Assembly (NCBI RefSeq): GCF_003970795.1
Contig: NZ_RWKW01000008.1
Span: forward strand, 1 to 43,389
Reading direction: 5' to 3'
Source of the DNA: Aquibium carbonis
Lineage (GTDB): Bacteria; Pseudomonadota; Alphaproteobacteria; Rhizobiales; Rhizobiaceae
DNA length: 43,389 bases
Shown: positions 30,138 to 39,296 of the stretch, piece by piece
Position numbering within the stretch: the stretch's first letter is position 1
Layout of the letters: each line of letters begins with the position of its first letter
Translations under genes and position numbers: made by a program
The notes under the pieces: model-generated
Seen by the model: the letters and a program-made list of their open reading frames with translations, nothing else
The model's database searches: none
Told to the model about the DNA's origin: nothing

Positions 30138-31388
30138 TCAGCGGCGCTTCTTCGGCTTCTCCAGAAGGGCCACGGCCTCGACATGCGGCGACCACAGGAA
30201 CTGGTCGATCGGGACCACGCGCTTCACGACGTATCCGCCCTCGACGAGGGTCGCGACATCCCGCGAGAAGGTGACGGGATTGCAGGAGACCGCGACGACC
30301 CGGGGCACGTCGCTGCGGGCCAGCTGCTTGGCCTGGTCCTCGGCGCCAGCGCGCGGCGGATCGAAGATCACACCGCCGAAGGCGTTCAATTCCTTGAAGG
30401 TCAAGGGGCGGCGGAAGAGGTCGCGGCGCTCCAGCGTGACGCGCTTCAGGCCGGTGGCGAAACGGAAGGCGCGGTCGAGGGCGCCGAGCGCGGCGGCTTC
30501 GGCCTCCACGGCATGGACTTCGACGTAGCGGGCGAGGCGCAGGGTGAAGGCGCCGGCGCCGGAGAAGAGGTCGGCGACTTTCCTGGACTTGCCGAGATGG
30601 CCGACGGCGAGCGCGGCCATCGCATCCTCGGCCGACGCGACCGCCTGCAGGAAGCCGCCCGGCTGCGGCTCGAGCGCGACGTCGCCCGCCTTCACCATCG
30701 GCTTCCTGGGCTCGATGACGATTTCGCCATCGACCGAGAGGCGCGCGAAGCCCGCCTTGAGCACATAGCGGCCGGCGGCATGGCGCGCATGTTCGGAAAG
30801 CGCTCCGGAGTCCATGGCCGCGATGTCGAGACCGGAATCGGTGGCGGTCACCAGCAGGCGGAAAGGCTGGCTCGTCGCCGCAATGATGCCGGCGACCTCG
30901 CGCAGTGCCGGCAGCGCCGAAACGATGGCCGGCACGAGGATCGGGCATTCCTCGATGTCGATGATCTCGTTGGACAGCGCCTGATTGTAGCCGAGCACGA
31001 TGCCGCGGTCGGTGCGCCTGGCCGTGAAGCCGGCGCGGCGGCGGCTTTCGGGCGCACAGGTCACCAGCGGATCGACAGGGACCTCGATACCGCGGCCGGC
31101 CAGCGCCTGCACAAGCTTGTCGCGCTTCCAGGAATGATAGACGGAGGCTTCGAGATGCTGCAGCGCGCAGCCGCCGCAGGTGCCGAAATGGCGGCAGGGC
31201 GGCTCGACGCGCTCGGGCGCCCGCTCGATCAGCGCCATCAGGGTGCCGCGCTCGCCGACGACGGCGGCCGTGACGGTCTCGCCCGGCAGCGCGAAGGGAA
31301 CGTAGGCGTGGCCACGCGCGGTGCGGGCGATGCCGTCGCCCTGCGCGCCGAGGCGTTCGATGACGAGGCGGGTCGATTCGGCGCTCAT
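30138..31388 (-). CDS. 23S rRNA (uracil-C5) methyltransferase, TrmA/RlmD type
   Basis: A 416-residue SAM-dependent RNA methyltransferase of the RumA/TrmA family. An N-terminal TRAM domain (about residues 5-60, RLGAQGDGIARTARGHAYVP) is followed by an iron-sulfur motif CRHFGTCGGC with a further Cys in IEECPIL. The methyltransferase domain holds DLFSGAGAFTLRLA, IFDPPRAGA and the catalytic Cys in VAVSCNPVTFSRD. Which uridine it modifies cannot be read; I leave the gene name open. It overlaps the tlyA stop by four bases, so both RNA modification enzymes are co-translated. Confidence 0.93.
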   Translation of the reverse strand: MSAESTRLVIERLGAQGDGIARTARGHAYVPFALPGETVTAAVVGERGTLMALIERAPERVEPPCRHFGTCGGCALQHLEASVYHSWKRDKLVQALAGRGIEVPVDPLVTCAPESRRRAGFTARRTDRGIVLGYNQALSNEIIDIEECPILVPAIVSALPALREVAGIIAATSQPFRLLVTATDSGLDIAAMDSGALSEHARHAAGRYVLKAGFARLSVDGEIVIEPRKPMVKAGDVALEPQPGGFLQAVASAEDAMAALAVGHLGKSRKVADLFSGAGAFTLRLARYVEVHAVEAEAAALGALDRAFRFATGLKRVTLERRDLFRRPLTFKELNAFGGVIFDPPRAGAEDQAKQLARSDVPRVVAVSCNPVTFSRDVATLVEGGYVVKRVVPIDQFLWSPHVEAVALLEKPKKRR

Positions 31389-32149
31389 GCGTCCTTTACT
31401 CCAGCCAGCAGGAATTCGCGGTTGCCGTCGCCGCCAGCAATGGGCGACGGCATGAAGCCGAGCGTGCGCCAGCCAGGCTGGTTGGCCAGCCAGGCGGCGA
31501 GGTCTTGCGCGACCCGCGCACCATCGGCGGGATCGCGCAGGAGGCCGCCCTTGCCGATCGCCGCGCGGCCGGCCTCGAACTGCGGCTTGACGAGAAAGAC
31601 AGCAAGGGCGCCCGGGGCAGCGAGCGACAGTGCCGGCGGCAGGGCCAGCTTGAGCGAGATGAAGGAGACGTCGGAAACCAGCATGTCGGGTGCGTGGCCG
31701 GCGAGATGGGCGGCGGCGAGATCGCGGGCGTTCAAACCTTCGAGGACGGTGACGCGCGGATCGTCGCGCAGGCTCTCGTGCAACTGGCCGTGACCGACGT
31801 CGAGGGCCACGACATGCCCTGCCCCGCGCTCGAGCAGCACCTGCGTGAAGCCACCGGTCGACGCACCGAGATCGAGCGCCACCCGGCCCGCCGGGTCGAA
31901 GGCATAGGCGTCGAGGGCCGCGATGAGCTTCAGCGCCGCGCGGGAAACGTAGCGCCGTGCCGGATCGGCCACCGCGATCCGGGCCGTTGGCACAACCGCC
32001 AGCGCCGGCTTCGTTTCGGACACACCGTCGACGGTCACCGTGCCGCGCAGGATGGCGTCGCGCGCCCGCGAACGAGAGGCGAAGAGACCGCGCGCCACCA
32101 GCGCTTCGTCGAGGCGCATCTTTGCGGAACTGTGCTGGTCGGGCTGCAT
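31385..32149 (-). CDS. tlyA: TlyA-family rRNA methyltransferase/haemolysin
   Basis: A 254-residue protein: an S4 RNA-binding domain at the N-terminus (MRLDEALVARGLFASRSRAR and the following TVTVDG) and an FtsJ-type methyltransferase domain (VALDLGASTGGFTQVLLERG, LVSDVSFISL, LVKPQFEAGR, and the late DGNREFLL). TlyA methylates 16S and 23S rRNA at 2-prime-O positions of cytidines in mycobacteria. I take ATG 32149 because GAGGGG lies just before it; ATG 32119 (MRLDEAL) is an alternative and is the start of most homologues. It is followed by the RNA methyltransferase gene with a four-base overlap. Confidence 0.93.
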   Translation of the reverse strand: MQPDQHSSAKMRLDEALVARGLFASRSRARDAILRGTVTVDGVSETKPALAVVPTARIAVADPARRYVSRAALKLIAALDAYAFDPAGRVALDLGASTGGFTQVLLERGAGHVVALDVGHGQLHESLRDDPRVTVLEGLNARDLAAAHLAGHAPDMLVSDVSFISLKLALPPALSLAAPGALAVFLVKPQFEAGRAAIGKGGLLRDPADGARVAQDLAAWLANQPGWRTLGFMPSPIAGGDGNREFLLAGVKDA

Positions 32150-32293
32150 CCGCCCCTCATTGGCGAATGCAGCGCCCGAGCGCAAGTCGCGCTGAAGCGC
32201 GTCGCGATCTTTCAGATCCGCGCTTTGCGCTTCAGCGCCCTTGTTTGCATGTCCCTGTCCCGCAACCGGGAGCCACTTTCGGGGGACATGGAC

Positions 32294-32677
32294 TCAGAGA
32301 CCGACGATCGCCCGGCCGGCCAGAGGATCGCGGGCCCTTGCCAGTCCGTCGATCCAGGGGCCGTCGCTCCTCGAAACGCGCCTGACCGGCGCCGGGTCCT
32401 GTCGCTTCGTGCTGGCGGTCGTCTCGGCGCTGACGGTGCGGATGAAGGCCGGCTTCTGGCCCGGCGCGAAGCCGCCGCGGATGTCGCCGATGCGGCCGGC
32501 GAGAATGCGCGCCGCCGCCTGGTCGATCGATCGGTCGATCTGGTCGATCGATCGATCGGCCTGGTCGAGCGGGGCCACCTGCTCGACCGGGTCCATCGAG
32601 CGATCGACCTTGCCGTCGGCCAAAGCCGAACCGTTCAGCGCGGCGACAAGCGCCGCGGCCGCGATGATCATCTTCAT
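32294..32677 (-). CDS. Small exported protein with DRSIDQ repeats
   Basis: A 127-residue protein that I cannot assign. It has a signal peptide (MKMIIAAAALVAALNGSALA, cut near ALADG), then a repetitive segment with DRSMDPVEQVAPLDQ and two heptads of the form QxDRSID, then GGFAPGQKPAFIRTVSAE and an Arg-rich end. The repeats come from a 21-base DNA repeat at 32519-32569. It may be a periplasmic or secreted protein. The ribosome site GGGAG (32686-32690) is partly buried in a short hairpin. It stands alone between tlyA (144 bases away) and the membrane protein gene. Confidence 0.7.
   Translation of the reverse strand: MKMIIAAAALVAALNGSALADGKVDRSMDPVEQVAPLDQADRSIDQIDRSIDQAAARILAGRIGDIRGGFAPGQKPAFIRTVSAETTASTKRQDPAPVRRVSRSDGPWIDGLARARDPLAGRAIVGL
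32519..32569. repeat. 21-base tandem repeat within the exported protein gene
   Basis: CTGGTCGATCGATCGGTCGAT (32519-32539) is followed by a second copy (32540-32560) with two or three changes and a partial third (CTGGTCGAG). It contains runs of CGATCG. The period is seven codons and gives the QxDRSID heptads, so the repeat is coding and can change length without a frameshift. Confidence 0.75.
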
Positions 32678-32685
32678 GATGTCGT

Positions 32686-32701
32686 CTCCCAGTCCCGGGA
32701 G
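32686..32701 (-). promoter_or_regulatory. Possible hairpin over a ribosome binding site
   Basis: The Shine-Dalgarno GGGAG of the exported protein gene pairs with CTCCC six bases upstream. Plus-strand arms are CTCCC at 32686-32690 and GGGAG at 32697-32701. Five GC-rich pairs could hinder translation. Confidence 0.3.
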
Positions 32702-32779
32702 CGTGTCTAGCGCATCGATCCTAAGATCGGCCCAAGAGAGACGGTAAGCGGGAGGCGAACAGGCAGCGTAAACAGGGTG

Positions 32780-33217
32780 TTACGAGGAGGCCTGCGGAGG
32801 CGTCGTGGACGCAGAGGCGCCCTTTGCCGACCGGCGATGCTCGACCTTGGCGAGCAGGACAAGGCTCGCGGCCAGAAGAAGCGCACCATTGGCCGGGTGA
32901 AGCGACAACAACACCGGGATAGGGCCGGCCGCGAGCCCGACCTGCACCAGATAGAGCGCCACCAGGATTGCCGCCCACCAGCCGAAGCCGCGCAGGCGAC
33001 GGATCGTGAAGGCGCCCGCAGCGAGCCCGATGGCAGGAAGCGCCAGGATCGAGCCGATCGCGCCGTGCAGTCCGAGCAGGGCAGGATCGAGGAGCAGCCC
33101 GAATCCCGCGATCACGAACTGGGAAAACACTCCGGCCGGCATGAGCCAGGCAAGAGCCGCGAACCAAATGGGAGTTCCGCAACGAAGCTCGGCGAGCGTG
33201 TCATGCGTCTCGTCCAT
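32780..33217 (-). CDS. Hypothetical integral membrane protein
   Basis: A 145-residue protein with four predicted membrane helices: AALAWLMPAGVFSQFVIAGF, GLHGAIGSILALPAIGLAAG, WWAAILVALYLVQVGLAAG and LSLHPANGALLLAASLVLLA. A short charged N-terminus (MDETHDTLAELRCG) and a C-terminal tail (KVEHRRSAKGASASTTPP) are likely cytoplasmic. I do not recognise a family; similar small four-helix proteins are common in alphaproteobacteria. It lies between the exported repeat protein (102-base gap) and the NAD(P)-binding protein (88-base gap). Confidence 0.75.
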   Translation of the reverse strand: MDETHDTLAELRCGTPIWFAALAWLMPAGVFSQFVIAGFGLLLDPALLGLHGAIGSILALPAIGLAAGAFTIRRLRGFGWWAAILVALYLVQVGLAAGPIPVLLSLHPANGALLLAASLVLLAKVEHRRSAKGASASTTPPQASS

Positions 33218-33305
33218 GAGAAATCTCCAGTCGTGTGGAAACAGGTCGGCTGCCACGGCCCTTGACGGAGCCATCGTGGTCACGGGACAGCGCGGACGGG
33301 GCGTC

Positions 33306-34295
33306 TCAGGCAACCTGAGGGATCCGCCCTTGCGGCGGGGTCTCCAGGCAGCCGAGGGCGGCGAGCGTCTCGGCGACCGCAACGTCGAGATCGGTGCGGG
33401 GCTCTTCTCCGAGAAGGGCGACGAGACGGGTGTTGTCGAGCCGGATCGGATGACGCCAGTACGGCGCGATCTCGGCCGCCTCGCGAGGGAAGCCGCCGAA
33501 CAGGCCCGCAAGACGCATCAGCCACCAGGGGAAGGCGAAGACACGCAATCGGCGACCACTGGCCCGGCGGATGGCCTCCACCATCCGCGTGCCGTCGGCG
33601 TCGTAGAGGCCCTCGAACTGCAGCACCTCGACGGGGCGCAGGTGCTCGGGCCTATCGACCAGCCGCGCGAAGGCTTCTGCAAGGTCCGGCAGATACGCCC
33701 AGCTGTGACCGGCTCCGCGCGCCGGATTGAGGATGCGGCGCAGCGGCTTTCCGGCCGGAACCATGGCCTGCGCGAACCAACTGGCCCGAGCGCCCGGGCC
33801 GAAGAAATCGCCGGCGCGCAGGATCAGCGAGGGCACCTCCGGCGCGGCCCGCCACAATCGTTCCTCCAACGCCACGCGGATCATGCCCTTGCGGCTCTTC
33901 GGGTTCTGGACGCTGCTTTCGTCGATGACAGGCGTCGCCGCCGGATCGAAATTGTAGATCGTGCCCGGCAGTACGATGCGGGCATTGCCGGCCGACAGCG
34001 CCGCCGCGATGGTGTTGTCGATCATCGGCAGGACGAGCTTGTCCCAGTTGGCGTAGTCGGGCGGGTTGACCGCATGCACGATGAGCGAGACGCCCTCCGC
34101 AGCGCGGACCACGTCGTCCCGGCGCATGGCGTCGCCCTCGACCCATTCCACCCGGCCGGGGCCGACGCCACGCGCTTTCGCAGTGTCGCGGGCCAGACCA
34201 CGCACCTGCCAGCCATGGCGCAGCAAGGCCGTGGCAATGCTGCCTCCTATTCCGCCCGTCGCTCCGAGTACCAGCGCCGTCCTGCTCCGTTCCAT
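33306..34295 (-). CDS. NAD(P)-dependent epimerase/NmrA-like protein
   Basis: A 329-residue Rossmann-fold protein of the extended or atypical short-chain dehydrogenase group. The cofactor motif is LVLGATGGIGGSIATALL, then RVEWVEGDAMRRDDV and NARIVLPGTIYNFDP; the usual catalytic YxxxK is not obvious, so an atypical (NmrA-like) enzyme is possible. The C-terminal third has hydrophobic runs (WWLMRLAGLFGG). It is divergent from the LysR gene, the typical setting of a LysR-controlled target; the substrate is unknown. Confidence 0.8.
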   Translation of the reverse strand: MERSRTALVLGATGGIGGSIATALLRHGWQVRGLARDTAKARGVGPGRVEWVEGDAMRRDDVVRAAEGVSLIVHAVNPPDYANWDKLVLPMIDNTIAAALSAGNARIVLPGTIYNFDPAATPVIDESSVQNPKSRKGMIRVALEERLWRAAPEVPSLILRAGDFFGPGARASWFAQAMVPAGKPLRRILNPARGAGHSWAYLPDLAEAFARLVDRPEHLRPVEVLQFEGLYDADGTRMVEAIRRASGRRLRVFAFPWWLMRLAGLFGGFPREAAEIAPYWRHPIRLDNTRLVALLGEEPRTDLDVAVAETLAALGCLETPPQGRIPQVA

Positions 34296-34310
34296 CGAAA
34301 TCTCCTGTCT

Positions 34311-34327
34311 TTCGTCGTTACGATGAA
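34311..34327. promoter_or_regulatory. LysR-type T-N11-A dyad in a divergent promoter
   Basis: TTCGTCGTTACGATGAA has arms TTCGTCG and CGATGAA (one mismatched pair) around TTA. It lies 16 bases from the start of the NAD(P)-binding protein gene and 68 from the LysR gene. This is the usual form and place for a LysR-regulator operator, but the match is short. Confidence 0.4.
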
Positions 34328-34394
34328 AAGAGGATGGGACGCAGGCAGATGAAAGGGAATTGCAAACGATCCGACAGATGGTAGAAAGATTCTT

Positions 34395-35288
34395 ATGAGC
34401 ACTTCCATCGAATGGGACGACCAACGCGTCTTTCTGGCCGTCCTCGAAGAAGGCAGCCTCTCGGCCGCGGCCCGGAAACTCGGTCTGTCGCACCCGACGG
34501 TGCGCAGCCGCATCGAGGCGCTGGAAAAGGGACTGGGCACGGTGCTGTTCACCCGCTCGGTGAACGGCCTCACCCCGACCGAGACGGCGGAAGCGCTGCG
34601 CGGCCCGGCGCGCGCCATGGCGATGGCGTCGGAACTGTTCGTGCGCCAGGCTTCGTCTTCCGTGGGCGAGGTCGCGGGAACGGTTCGGATCAGCGTGCCG
34701 GAATTCATGGGGATCGAAGTCATGCCGGCAATGCTCGCGCGGCTGCGCGAGGCGCATCCCGGAGTGCGGATCGAACTGTCGCTGAGCAACGCGCCCGCCG
34801 ACCTCCTCGCGCAGGAGGTGGACGTCGCTGTGCGGACCGTGGCCCCGCGGCAGGAGGCGCTGGTGGCGCGGAAGGTCGCGGCTATTCCTCTCGGCCTGTT
34901 CGCGTCGCGTCGCTACGTCGCGCGGCGCGGCGCGCCGGCGAGCCTCGCCGAACTGGCGGCGCATGACCTGATCGGACCGGATCGCAATCGCAGCGACCTT
35001 GCGCTGGCCGCGCGCTTCGGCCCCGCCCTGAACCGCGAACGATTGGTGCTGCGCACCGACAGCCACCCGGCGCAGACTGCCGCCGCGCGGGCGGGCGTCG
35101 GCATCGCGGTCGCGCAGGTACCCGTTGGCGAAGGCGACCCCGATCTGGTCCGCATTCTGCCGGAGATCGAGGTCGCGGTGCTGGAGACGTGGATCGTCAC
35201 GCACGAAAACCTGGCGCGGGTTTCGCGGGTGCGCGCGGTGTTCGATTCGCTGGTGGAGTCGTTCGGCGCGATGGCGCGGCAGAAGTGA
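34395..35288 (+). CDS. LysR family transcriptional regulator
   Basis: A 297-residue LysR regulator. The helix-turn-helix is FLAVLEEGSLSAAARKLGLS with PTVRSRIEALEKGLGTVLF (residues about 12-50). The effector domain follows, with RISVPEFMGIEVMPAMLARL and the hinge region. It lies divergent to the NAD(P)-binding protein gene and probably controls it, its own gene or both; the effector is unknown. The gene is convergent with dxs, 12 bases apart. Confidence 0.92.
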   Translation: MSTSIEWDDQRVFLAVLEEGSLSAAARKLGLSHPTVRSRIEALEKGLGTVLFTRSVNGLTPTETAEALRGPARAMAMASELFVRQASSSVGEVAGTVRISVPEFMGIEVMPAMLARLREAHPGVRIELSLSNAPADLLAQEVDVAVRTVAPRQEALVARKVAAIPLGLFASRRYVARRGAPASLAELAAHDLIGPDRNRSDLALAARFGPALNRERLVLRTDSHPAQTAAARAGVGIAVAQVPVGEGDPDLVRILPEIEVAVLETWIVTHENLARVSRVRAVFDSLVESFGAMARQK

Positions 35289-35300
35289 CCGGCGCCGACG

Positions 35301-37220
35301 CTACGCCCTGACTGCCTTGGCCCCGGTCCCCAGGGCCGAGAAGACCGTACGGACGATACCCGGCGCGTCGAGACCGGCGAGTTCGATCATCCGCTCGGGC
35401 TTGGCCTGGTCGGTGAACACGTCGGGCAGGACGAGCGGTCGCACCCGCACGCCGCTTTCGAGCAGACCGGCGCCGGCCAGATGATGCAGGACCTGCGTGC
35501 CGAAGCCGCCGATCGAGCCTTCCTCGACGGTCACCAGCACCTCGTGCTCGCGCGCGAGCCGGGCGACCAGATCGGTGTCGAGCGGCTTGGCGAAGCGTGC
35601 GTCGGCGACCGTGGTGGAGAGACCCGCGGCGTCGAGTTCTTCCGCCGCGGCGAGGCAGTCGGCGAGGCGCGTGCCGAAGGAAAGCAGCGCGACCTTGGTG
35701 CCCTCGCGCAGCACGCGTCCCTTGCCGATGGGCAGCGCCACGCCACGCTCGGGCATGTCGACGCCGACGCCATTGCCGCGCGGATAGCGGAAGGCGATGG
35801 GACCCGAATCATGTTCGACGGCGGTGCGGATCATGTGGCGCAGCTCCGCCTCGTCGGCGGCGGCCATGACGGTGAAGCCCGGCAGCATGGCGAGATAGCC
35901 GACGTCGAAGGCGCCGCAATGGGTGGCGCCGTCGGCCCCGACATAGCCGGCGCGGTCGATGGCGAAGCGCACCGGGAGGTGCTGGAGCGCGACGTCGTGG
36001 ACGACCTGGTCGTAGGCGCGCTGCAGGAAGGTCGAATAGATGGCACAGAACGGCTTGAAGCCCTCGGTGGCGAGGCCGGCGGCAAAGGTAACGGCGTGCT
36101 GTTCGGCGATGCCCACGTCGAAGGTCCGCGCCGGAAAAAGGTCCCCGAACAGGTCGAGGCCGGTTCCGGTGGGCATCGCGGCGGTGATGGCGACGATGCG
36201 GTCGTCGTCGCGCGCTTCCTGCACCAGCGTCTCGGCGAACACCCGCGTATAGGCGGGCGCATTGGCAGGCGCCTTGGCCTGCGCGCCGGTGATGACGTCG
36301 AACTTGTTGACGCCGTGATACTTGTCGGACGCGGCCTCGGCGGGCGCGTAGCCCTTGCCCTTCTGGGTGACGACATGGATGAGGATCGGGCCGGCGCCAT
36401 TGTCGCGCACGTTCTTCAGCACCGGGATCAGGTGCTCGAGATTGTGGCCGTCGATCGGGCCGATGTGGAAGAAGCCCAGTTCCTCGAACAGCGTGCCACC
36501 GGTGACGTAGCCGCGCGCATGCTCGACGGCGCGGGTGATGGCGCGGTCGACGCTCTTGCCGAGATAGGAGGTGAGCTTCTTGCCGAGATCGCGGAAGCCC
36601 TGGTAGGTGCGCCCGGACGCCAACCGCGCCAGATAGGCGCTCATGGCGCCCGAGGGCTGCGCGATCGACATGTCGTTGTCGTTGAGGATGACGATCAACC
36701 GAGCGTCGAGCGCGCCGGCATTGTTGAGCGCCTCATAGGCCATGCCGGCCGACATGGCGCCGTCGCCGATGACGGCGATGACGTTGTTCTTCGCACCCTT
36801 GAGGTCGCGGCCGACGGCCATGCCGAGCCCGGCCGAGATCGACGTCGAGGAATGGGCCGCCCCGAAGGGATCGTACTCGCTTTCGTCGCGCTTGGTGAAG
36901 CCCGACAGCCCGTCTTCCTGGCGCAGCGTACGAATGCGGTCGCGCCGGCCGGTCAGGATCTTGTGCGGATAGGCCTGGTGGCCGACGTCCCAGATCAGCC
37001 TGTCGGCCGGCGTGTCGAAGACATAATGCAGCGCCACCGTCAGCTCGACCACGCCCAGACCGGCGCCGAGATGGCCGCCGGTCTGCGAGACAGCGTCGAT
37101 CATTTCCGCGCGCAACTCGGCCGCGAGCTGCGGCAACTCGGACTCGGAGAGTTTCTTCAGGTCGGCGGGAACGGAGACCCGATCCAGAAGAGGGGTCACG
37201 GGCGGCGATTTGACGGTCAT
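35301..37220 (-). CDS. dxs: 1-deoxy-D-xylulose-5-phosphate synthase
   Basis: A 639-residue thiamine-dependent transketolase-like enzyme, first step of the non-mevalonate isoprenoid route. The start region has [20 protein letters not shown] with [20 protein letters not shown], the thiamine motif [33 protein letters not shown], the active-site [15 protein letters not shown], and [18 protein letters not shown]. The length is normal. It is followed on the genome by the LysR gene and preceded by the pirin gene. ispH of the same pathway is at 18328. Confidence 0.97.
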   Translation of the reverse strand: MTVKSPPVTPLLDRVSVPADLKKLSESELPQLAAELRAEMIDAVSQTGGHLGAGLGVVELTVALHYVFDTPADRLIWDVGHQAYPHKILTGRRDRIRTLRQEDGLSGFTKRDESEYDPFGAAHSSTSISAGLGMAVGRDLKGAKNNVIAVIGDGAMSAGMAYEALNNAGALDARLIVILNDNDMSIAQPSGAMSAYLARLASGRTYQGFRDLGKKLTSYLGKSVDRAITRAVEHARGYVTGGTLFEELGFFHIGPIDGHNLEHLIPVLKNVRDNGAGPILIHVVTQKGKGYAPAEAASDKYHGVNKFDVITGAQAKAPANAPAYTRVFAETLVQEARDDDRIVAITAAMPTGTGLDLFGDLFPARTFDVGIAEQHAVTFAAGLATEGFKPFCAIYSTFLQRAYDQVVHDVALQHLPVRFAIDRAGYVGADGATHCGAFDVGYLAMLPGFTVMAAADEAELRHMIRTAVEHDSGPIAFRYPRGNGVGVDMPERGVALPIGKGRVLREGTKVALLSFGTRLADCLAAAEELDAAGLSTTVADARFAKPLDTDLVARLAREHEVLVTVEEGSIGGFGTQVLHHLAGAGLLESGVRVRPLVLPDVFTDQAKPERMIELAGLDAPGIVRTVFSALGTGAKAVRA

Positions 37221-37345
37221 TCAGGTGTTTCGCATTTGCCGATCATCGGGAGATAGGCGCTGGGCCGTTGAAAGTAAACGCGCGAGATGCCGATGAGTGA
37301 CATGCCAAGCCGGCGAAGGTCACATTGCCGCGCCGGGACGTGTCG

Positions 37346-38263
37346 TCATTCAGGCAGCGGGATGAACTCCTCGGCGTCGCCCGGCACGATGTCGAAGCGG
37401 CCGGTGCGCCACTCTTCCTTGGCCTGCTCGATGCGCTCCTTCGACGATGAGACGAAATTCCACCAGATGTAGCGCGGCGAGCCGATGGAGGCGCCGCCGA
37501 AGAGCATCAGGTGGGCGCCCTCCTCCGACGAGACGACGATCTCGTCGCCCGGGCGGAAGACGAGAAGGCGGTCTGAGGGAAAGCGGTCGCCGGCGATGGT
37601 GACGCGGCCGTCGAGCACGTAGATGGCGCGCTCCTCGGCATCGGCGGGAATGCGGACGCGGCCGCCGGGCGCGATCGTGATGTCGACATAGAGCGTATCG
37701 GCATGGGTGCGGACGGCTGAGCGGACGCCGGAGAAGTCGCCGATGACGACGCGGCCGGAGGCGCCGTCGTCGGAAAACAGCGGCAAGGTGGCGGCGGCCG
37801 TGTTTTCGAACAGCGGATCGATCTCCTCCTTGTGGTCGGGCAGCGCGATCCAGGTCTGCAGGCCCGAGATCGACATCGGCGCGCCGCGCAGCTCTTCGGG
37901 GGTGCGCTCGGAATGAACGATGCCGCGGCCGGCCGTCATCAGGTTCACGTCGCCGGGCGCAATGACCATCTCGGTGCCGAGCGAATCACGGTGGCGGATC
38001 TTTCCGTCGAAGAGATAGGTGACGGTGGCGAGCCCGATATGCGGGTGCGGGCGCACGTCCATGGCCGTGCCGGCGCGCAGGATGGCCGGGCCCATGCGGT
38101 CGAAGAAGATGAAGGGGCCGACGAGGCGGCGTTTCGCCGTCGGCAGCGCCCGGCGCACCTCGAAGCCGCCGATGTCCTTGGCGTTGGGGATCACCATCAG
38201 CTCGATGGCGTCGCAGGCGAAGGCATCGCCGGGCTCGGGGTCGTTGCCGGGGAAGAAGCTCAT
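37346..38263 (-). CDS. Pirin family protein
   Basis: A 305-residue bicupin of the pirin family. The metal site motif is in RPHPHIGLATVTYLFDGKIRH with a later HSERTPEE, and the N-terminal segment KDIGGFEVRRALPTAKRRLV is typical. The second cupin domain is in the C-terminal half (GGRVRIPADAEERAIYVLDG and further). Some bacterial pirins act as quercetin 2,3-dioxygenases or regulators; the role here is not known. It lies between dxs (125 bases away) and the PIN toxin gene (10 bases away). Confidence 0.9.
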   Translation of the reverse strand: MSFFPGNDPEPGDAFACDAIELMVIPNAKDIGGFEVRRALPTAKRRLVGPFIFFDRMGPAILRAGTAMDVRPHPHIGLATVTYLFDGKIRHRDSLGTEMVIAPGDVNLMTAGRGIVHSERTPEELRGAPMSISGLQTWIALPDHKEEIDPLFENTAAATLPLFSDDGASGRVVIGDFSGVRSAVRTHADTLYVDITIAPGGRVRIPADAEERAIYVLDGRVTIAGDRFPSDRLLVFRPGDEIVVSSEEGAHLMLFGGASIGSPRYIWWNFVSSSKERIEQAKEEWRTGRFDIVPGDAEEFIPLPE

Positions 38264-38273
38264 GGGGAAATCC

Positions 38274-38666
38274 TCAGGGCCATGTCAGGATCCGCGCATC
38301 GTAGCGCAGGAGGTGGCGATCATAGGTGACGAAGTGCATGTCCTCCACGATCGACTGGGCGAGCATCAGCCGGTCGAAGGGATCGCCGTGGAGGGGAGGA
38401 AGCTTTTCGACGAAGGCGGCATGGGAAGCGGTGACGTCGAGGATGCCGATACCGGCCGCATCGAACTCTTCGATGGCTTGCAGCGCCGACATCGGCGGAG
38501 CGTCGCGACGACCTCGACCGTGCTTTATTGCGATCTCCCATACGGCGGCCGCCGAAACCATCACCGTGCCATCCCCACCGCCGAACAGCACACGGATATG
38601 TGCGGGGATGCGCTCGGGAGTATTGGTCGCCCAAATCGCGACGTGGGTGTCGAGGAGAAGCCTCAC
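38274..38666 (-). CDS. PIN-domain toxin (VapC-like)
   Basis: A 130-residue PIN-domain ribonuclease of the VapC group. Acidic metal ligands are visible in LLLDTHVAIWA (Asp at 6), AAVWEIAIKHGRG (Glu), DPFDRLMLAQSIVE (Asp) and the late TYDRHLLRYDA (Asp). It would cut specific tRNA or rRNA sites when freed from its antitoxin. Its start overlaps the antitoxin stop (38663-38666), the usual layout. Confidence 0.9.
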   Translation of the reverse strand: MRLLLDTHVAIWATNTPERIPAHIRVLFGGGDGTVMVSAAAVWEIAIKHGRGRRDAPPMSALQAIEEFDAAGIGILDVTASHAAFVEKLPPLHGDPFDRLMLAQSIVEDMHFVTYDRHLLRYDARILTWP

Positions 38667-38923
38667 TCCTCCTCGCCGAGGAACAGCTTTTCGATCTCAG
38701 CGTCCATGGCCTGGAAGGCCTCGAAGTCCATCGGAGGATATTTTCCGCTCGCAAGGCCCAGGCGTATTCCCTTGGGCGCCTCTGCCGGCTTTTCGATCGG
38801 GACCAGCCTAGCTGCGGGCTTGCCGTCGCGCTCGATGACGATCTCGGTCTCGGTGCCGTTCTCGACGGCCTCGACCAGCGTCGCCAGATCGATTTCGGCA
38901 TCGGAGAGTTTCACGACGCCCAT
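38663..38923 (-). CDS. Phd/VapB-like antitoxin
   Basis: An 86-residue antitoxin. The N-terminal part (MGVVKLSDAEIDLATLVEAV, ENGTETEIVIERDGKPAARL, VPIE) fits the Phd/YefM fold. The C-terminal part, ending MDFEAFQAMDAEIEKLFLGE, is Pro, Asp and Glu rich and would wrap the PIN toxin. ATG 38923 is chosen from the domain start; the frame is open further upstream but only through xseB. It overlaps the toxin gene by four bases. The pair lies between pirin and xseB. Confidence 0.87.
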   Translation of the reverse strand: MGVVKLSDAEIDLATLVEAVENGTETEIVIERDGKPAARLVPIEKPAEAPKGIRLGLASGKYPPMDFEAFQAMDAEIEKLFLGEEE

Positions 38924-39038
38924 GGCCCGACTTCCTTCGCGGTTGCACCAGATGACGATCGGCAAACTCAGACGATAAGCCTGAATACCGGTCCATGCAA
39001 CGGACCCGGAACCTGTCGACCGGAGCGCCGCCGCCCCA

Positions 39039-39290
39039 TCAGTCCGGATCGAGCGGCTCGACGCCCGTCGGCTGGCCGTCGCGGGACAGGCGGATCTTCT
39101 CGACCTTGGCTTCGGCGGCCTTGAGCAGCTTGTCGCAATGGCGCTTGAGGGCTTCGCCGCGCTCGTAGATGGCGATCGACTTCTCCAGCGGCACGTCGCC
39201 CTTCTCGAGATCATCGACGATGCGTTCCAGCGTTTCCAGCGCCTGTTCGAAGCTCATGGCGCGCACGTCGTCATTGGCCTTGTCGGTCAT
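39039..39290 (-). CDS. xseB: Exodeoxyribonuclease VII small subunit
   Basis: An 83-residue XseB with the family pattern [40 protein letters not shown] and [13 protein letters not shown]. It is a helical subunit that binds the large subunit XseA in the nuclease that degrades single-stranded DNA. xseA is not in the window. It lies 6 bases after the HDAC-like gene and before the PIN/Phd pair. Confidence 0.96.
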   Translation of the reverse strand: MTDKANDDVRAMSFEQALETLERIVDDLEKGDVPLEKSIAIYERGEALKRHCDKLLKAAEAKVEKIRLSRDGQPTGVEPLDPD

Positions 39291-39296
39291 CTGTCG

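Noticed and set aside
32519-32569. GATC cluster as a replication origin or Dam/SeqA site
   Set aside because: The repeat is coding, there are no DnaA boxes near it, and alphaproteobacteria use GANTC (CcrM) instead of Dam/SeqA.
35481-37256. 591-residue plus-strand open frame opposite dxs
   Set aside because: It is an antisense shadow of dxs with no recognisable family.
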